28,347 nt of DNA, taken from Coemansia sp. RSA 922. Its lineage: Eukaryota > Kickxellomycota > Kickxellomycetes > Kickxellales > Kickxellaceae. Within the stretch, counting starts at the first letter, position 1. Each line of letters begins with the position of its first letter. Below the pieces are notes generated by a model. It did no database searches and had not been told where the DNA came from. It saw only the letters and a program-made list of their open reading frames with translations. Below are positions 18,270 through 27,300 of the stretch, one piece after another. Both the position numbers and the translations under genes were made by a program. The DNA lies in contig JANBQS010000180.1 in assembly GCA_027577415.1 (NCBI GenBank), positions 1-28,347 on the forward strand, given 5' to 3'.

Positions 18270-19235
18270 TTTGGTTAAAGTGATAAATGTGTCGAGGTAG
18301 GCGCAGGGCAACCAAGGTCAAAAAAGTAGAAAAAGCTGATTTAGGAGAAGAAAAAGAATGTACTGACAAGCTAGGAATTTGTGTGTCGACAAATAAAGAG
18401 AATCCTGGCAGGTGACACAGCGGAACGATATGAATTCAAAAAAGGCGGATGTGTATATAAAAAAGCAGAAGAACACGCGCCGTTGAATGCAAGAAAAAGG
18501 TTGACTGAACAGAGGCCAGATAGAGTATGTGGCTGGAAAAGATCAAGGCAGTAGCACAAAGTTTTTTTTTTCAAGTGTAGTATGCGCGCAAATTCGCTGC
18601 TACTATTCGAGTTTTTAAACAAGAGTAAATAAGAGTGAGAAGAAAAAGAGGTAGTGGTAGTCGTGTGTTTTTGTTTGTAGAGCCAAGAGCCAGTTGCGAG
18701 CGGTATACGCGTCTTGAGTACTTCTAAGATGTTTGATCTGCCCCAACCAAAAAAAAAAATCTTCAACGTGCATGCGCATTGTCGTCCCACTGGCTGATCC
18801 TCTGATCATAGGTGATCATTAGCATCCTGTGTGGGCGATTTCTACCAACTGGCTGGGAAGAGACGAGGGTCTCACTTGAGCGCTTTGTGGAGATACACAA
18901 GCAGCATGGTATCTTGTCACCTGGCTTGCTCCGCTACCAGCCCCACTCGCGCGACTAAGCACTCACATGGCGATTGTTATGTGGATGACCACGCATGCCA
19001 TGTTTTGTAGCATTGAGGAGAGGCATACTAAGGCAACGAAGCTCCTGCTTGACATTTTTATCGCTTCTCTCAACTAGCAATATACTCGCGTGTTTTATTA
19101 ACTAGCATCTGTACTTTTTTATTTTTATTTTGTTCTTACCATCTGCAACCAATATCCCCGTCAATATCTAAAACTATTTCCTTTCTTTAACGGCATATCT
19201 TTAGGCCACACAACATCTGTTTGGCGCAAAAAGGA
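18270..19235. other. Divergent upstream region of NOT4 and the GPI-protein gene
   Basis: Nearly 1 kb without a confident gene. A minus-strand frame at 18371-18790 looks spurious (homopolymer-derived). A GC-richer island at about 18771-18957 contains plus-strand frames that look coding, including GWEETRVSLERFVEIHKQHG in a frame ending at a TAA near 18957, preceded by MRIVVPLADPLIIGDH in another frame. No family is recognised; it may be a decayed gene. The last 180 bases before 19236 are AT-rich. Confidence 0.35.
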
Positions 19236-20078
19236 ATGCACAGAAGCGCGTTTAATCTCGCTATGCTCGTGCTGGGCCTGGCTCTGTGCAGTCTGCATTG
19301 CGGTCTAATGGTTGCAGCAAGATCCACCGGAGCCGGAATCGAGTATGTCAAGGCCTGCGACAGCGGAGCCGACGACGTAACCAATCAGTGCATTAACCGA
19401 ATCCCTGAGGATGTGGGCATAAACTCTGGCAATCACGCTTGCGCCTACCACGAGGCTGAGGTAAAGTGCCTTGGTCTGTGCGGAAACACAGTTACGTGGA
19501 AGGTCGCCTACATGAATGCACTCAAGCGGTACCGCCTAGTTTGCGCCAACTACATTGATGAGCGACTGGCTGAAAAAGAAGAAGAGGTCGATTCTGGAGG
19601 AGGCGAATCCAACTCGCCCCCACCCCCACCCCTGCCAAAGAAGAAAAAGGAAATAGCGGATTCCGGTGACTCTGGCAACTCTTCAAAGGCCAAGAAGAAT
19701 AGCCCCGCAGTCGATAATGCGCTCGAGGTTGCCAAGTCTATCGCCAAGAAGGCGGGTCCACCAAAGAAGGAAGCGGCGCCTCCAACGTCGTCTGCGGTAG
19801 CCAAGGACAAGCCAGCATCGACTCAGGCTACGGTTGCGCAAAAGACCATCAATATCGATCTCAACCAACTTCAATCCGCCACCAGCATACCGGAAGAAAA
19901 CAAGACAAAGCAGCAGCCAGAGCACAAAACTGACGACTCCGACCGGATGAAACAGGAGATAAGGGATCATGCCCAAGCGATGCTTCCATCCATGGACCCC
20001 GAGATTGCCGCAGCGTCTTTCAGGGCAATATCTCTAACGCTAGTTGTAGCACTCATAGTGATAGCAACTGGCTTCTAA
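19236..20078 (+). CDS. Predicted secreted, GPI-anchored Cys-rich surface protein, 280 aa
   Basis: The ATG at 19236 gives a classical signal peptide: basic MHRS, then a hydrophobic core (AMLVLGLALCSL) and small residues AARS near 27-30. The mature N-terminal domain has six Cys (41, 52, 69, 78, 82, 103), an even number that could form three disulfides. Residues about 113-255 are a low-complexity, Lys/Glu/Ala/Pro/Ser-rich stalk with PPPPPLP and basic clusters (KKKKE). The last about 20 residues (AISLTLVVALIVIATGF) are hydrophobic with no basic tail, as in GPI-attachment signals. Together this is the layout of a fungal cell-surface protein with a compact ectodomain on a stalk. I do not recognise the Cys domain by name. 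A frame can be read from an upstream TTG, but the ATG is preferred. Confidence 0.75.
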   Translation: MHRSAFNLAMLVLGLALCSLHCGLMVAARSTGAGIEYVKACDSGADDVTNQCINRIPEDVGINSGNHACAYHEAEVKCLGLCGNTVTWKVAYMNALKRYRLVCANYIDERLAEKEEEVDSGGGESNSPPPPPLPKKKKEIADSGDSGNSSKAKKNSPAVDNALEVAKSIAKKAGPPKKEAAPPTSSAVAKDKPASTQATVAQKTINIDLNQLQSATSIPEENKTKQQPEHKTDDSDRMKQEIRDHAQAMLPSMDPEIAAASFRAISLTLVVALIVIATGF

Positions 20079-20181
20079 CTTTTATTCAATTCATTATTAT
20101 TTGACCTATTTTGGAATACAAAAAACTACAGCTATATTTTTCGAGATATTTCAAGTGGTCATGGCTAGCGGAAATTGCAGC

Positions 20182-20547
20182 CTAGTTTATCTGAGCATAG
20201 CCAGTTTCTACAAGAAACTCTGTACCAATATAACGTTCAAAACGGCCTCCAATATACAACGCACACCCTTCTCTGTTCTTAGTGTCTACTCCGAACTCTT
20301 CAGGCAAAGTGAATAGTGAAAACACAGGAGCTCTGTACCAAGCATAGGTAATCGTATAGGAAGATAAACCTTCGCTAAGCAAATCCATTACTTTTGCCAG
20401 GCGTACGTTACTTTTGTGGTAGAGACCGCCGTGAAATACAAGTAAGCCATTGAGTGGAGTTTGACCTTTTAGTACATTTTCCAGTTCCGCTAAGCTAGAC
20501 AACTTAGTGGCACTGTATTGTGCTGCGCATAGTGGTATCATATTCAT
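20182..20547 (-). CDS. Gene A, copy 1: cassette protein of unknown function, 121 aa
   Basis: Member of a pair with the protein at 22558-22920. By eye, about 40% of residues are identical. Shared parts are PLC-x-A-x-Y near the start, a central LV-x-HGG, VRLA-x-x-M-x-L, TYxWY, and the strongest block REGCALYI-x-G-x-F-x-RYIGT-x-FL near the C-terminus. In that block most base changes between copies are silent (GGG/GGC, GCG/GCA, TTG/CTC, ATT/ATC), which supports real coding under selection. No signal peptide, membrane segment or known domain is seen. Gene A lies downstream of gene B on the same strand, about 0.7-1.0 kb away. The ATG aligns with the start of copy 2. Confidence 0.65.
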   Translation of the reverse strand: MNMIPLCAAQYSATKLSSLAELENVLKGQTPLNGLLVFHGGLYHKSNVRLAKVMDLLSEGLSSYTITYAWYRAPVFSLFTLPEEFGVDTKNREGCALYIGGRFERYIGTEFLVETGYAQIN

Positions 20548-21251
20548 TGGAATGGAAGCCGAGTAAAATAACGAACGAGGAAAAGCGTTTTTATTTTAGA
20601 AAATTAGTAAAGAGAGAACGACTTTTTCCTCCTCCACGGAAATTGCCCTCACCTAAATACATTCTCTTTGTTTTCAAGAAAAAAAATCAACTGCTCGTTA
20701 AAGCCTCTCTCTCTCTTTCTAGAAAAGCAGTCAATGCCTGGTTGTTGGCTTTCGTCAGATGACGTAGCGAGCTACTGGAGTTTGTGGCCTTTGAAAAAAT
20801 GCAAAGGCTTTGAACAAAGCTCTTGCATCAACCCAATTATCCCTTTGAGAATGTAGCCAGAGCAACTAAAAAGAGCGAGGTGTTACTTCTTTTCAAGGAA
20901 AGTGTTTGAGCTTGACTGTCCATCTAGCGCTGTTTCGGAGAATCTCGGGGCCAATGATTGCATTGACTGCCTTTTACCATTACTTGCTCTTTATGCCAAT
21001 TCACAGCTTTGCCAAGTACAGAAAAAATAGGAAGAAAGCATTAAACTCACAGCGGCCACCATTTATCCCCACTTATTTGTAGCTAATTATGTAGTTTATA
21101 ATTTCTGCTATTTATTCACTTTAAAAACTAAATCACTAAGAATACTAGTAAACAAGTGTGAGGGCTATACCAGAAAATGCTATTTAAAATGTCGTTAGCA
21201 TAGGGAAAACAATGCTTGTGCACCAGCATCTGTAATACCTGGCTTGCATAG
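20548..21251. repeat. Cassette spacer, copy 1
   Basis: Between gene B1's stop and gene A1's start. From about 20860 to 21245 it aligns with 23252-23640 with roughly 30 differences by eye (about 93% identity), including a 77-base perfect match at 21054-21130 (with 23448-23524). Nearer gene A, a conserved pyrimidine tract followed by ctag|aaaagcag ends at 20722; a gtaaag lies 116 bases before it on the plus strand. A minus-strand frame starting at ATG 20961-20963 (MQSLAPRFS...) is broken by TAA where copy 2 has TAC. Confidence 0.85.
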
Positions 21252-21542
21252 CTATTGATTCATTTTCTTCACAAAGAAATAAATTCTTCCGTCGTCAGCA
21301 ATCTTAACTATTTTATCAAATGTTTCGTCGTCGTTGCCAATCAAAATTGGGTCTTTGTCCCCCACTATTCCATTCCACAGTCTAACCTGTTCACTTGTTC
21401 GGAGTACAGGATAACGATTCTTTAGAGTTCTCCAGGTCGTTTCACTCAAGGGGATATCGTACAATGTAGTAGAGGGTATATAGGCGTTAGCATCATTACT
21501 GCTTGGTGGGAACTTAAACACGCAGGTTACAAGATTTGGCAT
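21252..21542 (-). CDS. Gene B, copy 1: cassette protein of unknown function, 96 aa
   Basis: The frame is open up to an ATG at 21710, but copy 2 begins at an ATG in the same local context (ggcattgtt on the plus strand), so the inner ATG at 21540-21542 (MPNLVTC) is chosen. Shared with copy 2 (23646-23966): TTW near the middle, LWNGIVG, TFDKIV and ADDG(R/K)(I/V)Y, about 35% identity by eye. The order of predicted strands and one helix (TTWRTLKNRYPVL) could fit a small beta-grasp-like fold; this is speculation. No signal peptide or membrane segment. Always upstream of gene A on the same strand. Confidence 0.6.
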   Translation of the reverse strand: MPNLVTCVFKFPPSSNDANAYIPSTTLYDIPLSETTWRTLKNRYPVLRTSEQVRLWNGIVGDKDPILIGNDDETFDKIVKIADDGRIYFFVKKMNQ

Positions 21543-22557
21543 TGTTGCTCGTGATGAAGTCGTTGTATTGGAGCCCTGTATGGCAAGATTTGACAAGATT
21601 TGACATTGTTTAGATGGATCGGTGTTTATCGAACTAATAGGTAAGGATATGGATACTATTATTTTGTCATGGAGCACTTTGCTTTTTATACCTGCACAGT
21701 TATTTACCACCTAATCTCCTCTCTCTTTTCCTTCTAGCAACCCGGAAAGCAAACTACGCAATAGAGAGTTCTTACCAAGAATGACGCCTTGTGAGCAAAC
21801 AATTTGCAAATCAAATGAGCCCTGTGATGTGTATCCTTTGTAAAATGACGTTAGTGTGAGGTGAAATTAGCCAACCATACACCACCCTAGAGTAAAAAAG
21901 AACACATACGTGTTTCTTATTATGTCATACACACGCATTCTTTAAAGAAAGGCAGGGGGTTGGGTGGATGTCACTGTTGAAGAAAAAATAGTGGAGGTTG
22001 CTCATCGAAAATGGAACAAATCTGCGCTTCTCGCTGGGTACCTTTTGACGATGTAATTCCATAGAGACTCGTGTTAGTGGTGTATAGTTATAGCTCTAAA
22101 AATAAACACAAGCTGTTCACAATCACTCAAGCCAGCTTATGAATGCTTAGATATTGGGATACAACCGACTTTGTCACTCCATCCTTTAGCAGTTCAAACA
22201 ATTTGTCATTGTATGGAGCCTTTTGTGCACACAGCACAAGAGCCCCGCACTACCTACAAACACAAGACCATGTCATAGTAAAATGCTTGCATATCGGAAT
22301 GGCAAGACCACACACTACAACAATTTTCCAATGTTATTGACACGTTGGCATTTCATCACGTAGTACTCATTAAATTGATTTATTTGTGCATCAACAATTA
22401 TTGCAAAGTACTACAAACGTCTTACGGCTACAGATTTACAAACTCATAGCTTCTATAGTTTCGAATTGCCAAAAAAAATGTATTTGAGCATACTAGAAAA
22501 TTTCTAAGTTTTTTTTTTTCAATTAGTCATGACTAGCGAAGAATACAATCTAGTTTA
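21543..22557. other. Spacer between the two cassettes
   Basis: About 1 kb, AT-rich. It contains a pyrimidine tract ending ttccttctag near 21737. On the minus strand, from about 22229 down to 22128, a 38-codon frame reads GALVLCAQKAPYNDKLFELL then KDGVTKSVVSQYLSIHKLA. Its end resembles a helix-turn-helix, and its beginning weakly resembles the LV-x-HGG region of gene A. It is too short to call. Nothing else coding is seen. Confidence 0.4.
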
Positions 22558-22920
22558 TCAAAGCGCGCCAATGTCAAGAAGAAATTTTGTACCAATGTAA
22601 CGTTTAAAAACGCCCTTGATATAGAGTGCACAGCCTTCTCTGTCCAAAGAATCTTCAAATAATACAGCTTTAGGGAATAAAGTGAACTGCAGAGCGTTGT
22701 ACCACACATACGTAACTGGGGTGGTGGATAAATATGGTATACTTTCTTTCATCAACTCCATTATTCCTGCTAGGCGTACACAGCTGTCGTGATCAATACC
22801 ACCGTGAAGTACAAGCGCGAAATTGTGTGAGCTTGCACTGCTAAGTATATTTTGAAGCCCCTCTAGACTGGTCACTTCAATGGAGTGGTAGCGTGCTGTA
22901 CACAGTGGTTCTAAACCCAT
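22558..22920 (-). CDS. Gene A, copy 2: cassette protein of unknown function, 120 aa
   Basis: Paralogue of the protein at 20182-20547. It carries the same C-terminal block (REGCALYIKGVFKRYIGTKF), the central ALVLHGG and VRLA, and TYVWYN. The reading frame stops at a TGA (codon after GAL) about three codons before the position of copy 1's stop; the DNA after it still matches (ataaactag). Two residues longer in the middle (YLSTTPVTY versus Y-TITY). No known domain. The two copies diverge far more than the spacer that precedes them. Confidence 0.65.
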   Translation of the reverse strand: MGLEPLCTARYHSIEVTSLEGLQNILSSASSHNFALVLHGGIDHDSCVRLAGIMELMKESIPYLSTTPVTYVWYNALQFTLFPKAVLFEDSLDREGCALYIKGVFKRYIGTKFLLDIGAL

Positions 22921-23645
22921 TTAAATAAAAATAAAAATAAAAAGCAGGGTGTGTAGACGAGCGAGAAAAAATATTTTTTTTTTGGAAATTTAGTAAGGAG
23001 AGAACGACTTTTCCTTCCTCCTCAACAACTTTCCTCGCCTAAATGCATTTTCCTAGTTTTTAAGAGAATCTACTACATGAGTTAAAGTCTCTCTCTTTCT
23101 TCCTTTCTAGAAAAGCAGTCAAGGCTTGGCTGTTGGCTTTCACCTTCCCTCCAAGAGTGAGCTTTCACTTGGAAAGGCTACTAAGCACCAGTAGTTCGGA
23201 AAGGGCTTTGAACAAAGCCTTCGCATCAATCCGATAATCCCTTTGAAAATGTAGCCTGACCAACTAAAAAGGGCGAGGTGGTACTTCTTTTTAAAGAAGG
23301 TGTTTGAGCTTGACTGCCCATCTAGTGCTGTTTTGGAGAATCTCGGGGCCAATGATTGCATTGACTGCCTTTTACCATTACTTGCTTTTTATGCCAATTC
23401 ACAGCTTTGCCAATTACAAAAAAGGAAGAAAACATTAAACTCACAGTGGCCACCATTTATCCCCACTTATTTGTAGCTAATTATGTAGTTTATAATTTCT
23501 GCTATTTATTCACTTTAAAAACTATATCACTAAGAATACTAGTAAACAAGTGTGAGGGCTATGCCAGAAAATATTATTTAAAATGTCGTTAGCATTGGGA
23601 AAACAATGCTTGTGTACCAACAGCTGTCATACCTGGCTTGCATTG
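22921..23645. repeat. Cassette spacer, copy 2, with an intact short frame (gene C?)
   Basis: Duplicate of 20548-21251. Contains a minus-strand frame 23140-23361 of 73 codons starting MQSLAPRFSKTALDGQSSSN and containing YHLALFSWSGYIFKGIIGLM. Comparing copies codon by codon over the first about 50 codons, about half the changes are silent third-position changes (for example GCG/GCA, GGA/GGG, ACT/ACC, ATT/ATC), hinting that this frame was once translated. The most conserved part, 23448-23562, lies outside that frame and shows no codon pattern. Confidence 0.6.
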
Positions 23646-23966
23646 CTATTTATCTATTTTCAGCAAATAGATATATACCTTTCCGTCGTCAGCACGCGCA
23701 ACTATTTTATCAAATGTTATGTTGTAGTCGGAAATCAACATTCGGCGTTCACCTCCCACTATTCCATTCCACAGTTCATATTTATAAGGCCTTTCGAATG
23801 ACCTATTTTCTCTCAAAAGGGTCCAAGTCGTTCTACTCAGGTTGACTTTTTCCATTATGGCAACAGGGGAAGACGGGTCAGATGGGAACATGATTACTAA
23901 GGTTGCATACTCTGGCCTATAGTTGTCCTCTGGTCTATAGTTGTCCTCTGGCGTACGGCTGGGCAT
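23646..23966 (-). CDS. Gene B, copy 2: cassette protein of unknown function, 106 aa
   Basis: Paralogue of the protein at 21252-21542, sharing RTTW, LWNGIVGG, TFDKIV and ADDGKVY. The N-terminus (MPSRTPEDNYRPEDNYRPEY) contains a six-residue repeat, PEDNYR/PE-NYR type, encoded by an 18-base direct repeat (23913-23930 and 23931-23948) that copy 1 lacks. No signal peptide, membrane segment or known domain. The ATG at 23964-23966 is the first in frame. Confidence 0.6.
   Translation of the reverse strand: MPSRTPEDNYRPEDNYRPEYATLVIMFPSDPSSPVAIMEKVNLSRTTWTLLRENRSFERPYKYELWNGIVGGERRMLISDYNITFDKIVARADDGKVYIYLLKIDK
23913..23948. repeat. 18-base direct repeat, two copies, in gene B2
   Basis: tggcctatagttgtcctc followed directly by tggtctatagttgtcctc, one mismatch. 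In frame, adding six residues to the N-terminus of gene B2. Confidence 0.9.
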
Positions 23967-24384
23967 TGTTAAAAAAAGACTTCTTTGACGTTTATAGAGC
24001 TAATTATAAAAATAAATAGATGAATGAGAATGTGTGGATAGATTTATAATATTGTTGGGGGAGACAAACTGAGGAAAACTGACATCTTTTTATAGCCAGA
24101 TGGCTCTCAATCATCCTCCTCCCAACAAGAAAACAACGTCATTGCGATTTCAGAAACAATGCTGCAGATTAAAAAAGATACAAAAATAGATGACATTAGT
24201 TCAATGACGTATGTCAAGCTACAAAGAAAAAAATTGTTGGGGCACAATTATAAAGAGAGCGGAAAAAAAAACTGTTGCATGTCCAATTATGTCATACACT
24301 TTGAACAAAAGAAAAACAATTTGTAAATTCAAAGTAGCGTTGAATGAGAAGAAAAAGAAGTTTCCAAAGAAAAAAAGACTGAAT
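23967..24384. other. Intergenic stretch between gene B2 and SPT6
   Basis: AT-rich, with A-runs; should hold the gene B2 promoter and the SPT6 3' end. Open frames here on both strands are low-complexity Lys/Phe-rich readings of A/T runs. No gene recognised. Confidence 0.5.
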
Positions 24385-27300
24385 TCAAGAATCCCACCTC
24401 GAAGCCGCAGCACCTGATTGCCGTTGACTGGAAGACGAGGGCGCAGGGTGGTCGCCCCAAGCATTAGAGCGCGAAGACCTACCATCCCTATCCCACCTAC
24501 TACCCGAATCGCCATACGACCGACCGTTCGACCTACTAGACCTAGATTCCTCATAAGCAGGTTGCCTAGCGACAGGTTTCTGAGTAGTAGTCTGCATGCG
24601 CTTAAACCCGTTAATCAGACCGCTGATATCAGGGTACCTTCCTCTCTCGCCTAGCTTAAACTCATTAGGCTCAACTCTCGCAGTCCACTTCATAATACCC
24701 GCATAAGTAGGAGTCGGCTTAAAGGCAAGAACAAGCGACCCAGGTTTAACCAGACTGAGTGAAATACAGTACGAGCCACGGCCAGTACTCTGCGCCAAAG
24801 TATCCAGGTGTCGGGCAGTCCTACTCTCCCACAGGTCCTGACGCCGAGACCTATACTCATCCGTATAGTCGTTAACACCCAGGATGCTAGCCACCGGCTG
24901 CGACGCGTAGAGTGGGTCGGTCTCGGGGTCGTAGAACTTGGGGTTGCGCTTGGCCTCCTCCAATTTACGCGCAATAGGGTCGACATGGAACGCCACCAGC
25001 TCATCAAGGTCCGTGTACGCAGCATCACCGACGAGGAACGTGGAGCCAAGTGCCGTGTCGCTAGGCTTATCGCGCTCCTGCACGTCAATGTGCTGGAACA
25101 GTCCCTCAGCCACCTTCCACGTAATAGCAATATGGTCGACACCACGAGATGACGGACGGATAACACAGTCACCCCGCGGACGGCTAGCCAAATACTGCTC
25201 GGCCTCGCGGCTGTTCAATGGCTTGAACAAGGGATGCGGAATGGTGCGCATCCGCGCAGTAGATTTCTGCTTAAGCGCCTTTGCTCGCTCGCGCAGCACC
25301 GACTCCGAGTCCAAGTCAAAGTACTTGTCAACCTGCGAGGCATCAGGCACAGTAGACTGCGACCTACGCACTGCCTCGTCAATGTCAGCCTGGCGCATAG
25401 ACAAGTCCAGAGACATTTTCTCCAAATCAATACGCTTCACCACAGCCACAATAGACTGACCAGGCGACAGCTCGTCAGAAACTGCTTCGATCCTATAGTC
25501 AGTGACATTAGCAACAGAGATGAACCCTTCGAGACCCGAATCCAGCCTCGCAATAGCGAACCTCGGCTGCACGCGCATAATGGTGGCAGAGACTAGGGAC
25601 GACCCGTCTTCGCGCAGAGTCTCGCCGATAATCTCGCCCGTCAGCATCTCCAAAACGCGGCGGTCGTCAGGCTGCTCAAAGGCCTCGCGCGGATCTTCGT
25701 CAGGGTGCTGCAGCTCGTGCTTGATAAACTTGAGCGTCTCCAGCTTCAGCAAATGCTTGCGCTTCAGCTCCTCCGCATAGCCAACCAGATCCAAGTCGTC
25801 CAGCTTCTCCGGCGCATTGCGCATGACCTCCGCCACATACCGCGCCGGGCCGTGCTTTGACCCCGGCCGGCGCCGACCCGAGTCCTCGTCGTCCTCCTCA
25901 ATGTCCAGGGCATCCAGCGCCATTTTGTACGCGAGAATGTAGTCCTGCGGGTGGATCCGCGTGGCGTCCAGCGCGTCGGCCGTGGCGGGGCGGATGCGCA
26001 GGAACGACGCGCAGTTGACAAACACGACGCGCGTGCACAGCTTGCGCGTCACCAGGTCGTTGCGCGACTCGAGCGGGTCCGACGGCGACACCCGCGACAG
26101 AATGGCGTGGGCCTTGCGCGGGCCCAGGCCGGCAACAAACGGCAGCACGTGGGCCAAGTGCGGGTGGGCAGCAGCCAGATTGACGTCGACGCCGGTCTTC
26201 GCCACCACGTTGGTGAACGCCCGCTGCACGGCCGGCAGAAGCGTCGCCGCGTCCACCAGGCGCTGCGCCGGGTGCAGGCGCAGCTTCAGGACGTCGGGGC
26301 CCAGCGCCGCATAGGCAGCAGGCGCGTCCTGCAGCATGCGCGCCACAGCCACGCAGTACCGCTCCTCGCGACGCATGGCCGGCAGCTCGGCCCTCGCCGC
26401 GTCGCAGTCCCACCACAGCCGGGCCGCGTCGTCCTGCGCATAGGTGACCATGACGTCAGCGCTGTTTCGCGCGCAGTGGTCGTCGACCAGCAGGCGCACG
26501 TCCTCGTACAGCCTGCGCGTCTGCAGAGCCATGCCGGCCACGGCCACGACGTCAGCGGGCCGGCGCTGCAGCAGCGCCACCAGCGGCGCCACGCCGTCGC
26601 CGTCCACGCCATCAGCGCCGCGGCGCATCGAGTCGGCCGAAAAGTCCTCCCGCGCGCGGCCGTGCTCGTCCACGTACACCACACGCAGCGCGCCGCGCGA
26701 CGACGCGTCAAAGCCGCCGCCCGCCACGACGATCACGCGCGCGTTGGGCCGCGGCGGCTGCACGTCAATGCGCGTCTGCAGCGCCCGGCGGCACATGTCG
26801 CCCACGTACTCGGCAGCCTGGGCGCGCAGCCGCTGCGCAGTCTCCCGCCACACCAGTGGCAGCATGGCGCGCGCAGCCTGCAGCACAGCGTCGTAGCGTA
26901 CGGTGTTCCACGCATCGGCAGCATCGTGCACGGCAAATGACCTTACGTGCTTTTCCAGCTGCCGCGCAATGACCATCGCCGACCGCTCGGCATCGGTGGC
27001 AAACACCGCGTCGTCGTTCTTGCCGTCAAAGCGGTACTCGTCGGTCAGCGAAAACGCCAGCCGCAGCAGCCCGTCGTCGACCGCGCGTGATATGGCCAGG
27101 AACTGCGCCGACCCGGAAAACTCGGCCACGGGCTTCTGCCGCAGGAACTTGAATGCAAACGCAGGGTGCTCGGCGTCGGTGATCTCGCGCAGCCCGCGGT
27201 CCGTCGCACGCACCACCACGCGCGCGTGCGCCTCGCAGTACGTCCGCACGTGGCGCCGCACGTAGGGGTCCACGGCCAGCTGCGCCGCAAACGTCGCCAC

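Noticed and set aside
20520..20762. 80-codon plus-strand ORF overlapping the start of gene A1
   Set aside because: Not preserved in copy 2 of the cassette, and it begins inside the antisense of gene A.
20182..21542. Genes B and A as exons of one spliced gene
   Set aside because: Both copies of B end in a stop codon and both copies of A have their own aligned ATG; no conserved donor was found at the end of B.
23407..23592. 61-codon plus-strand ORF over the most conserved spacer part
   Set aside because: Starts with TTG, and a four-base indel in copy 1 breaks the frame; the conservation there shows no codon pattern.
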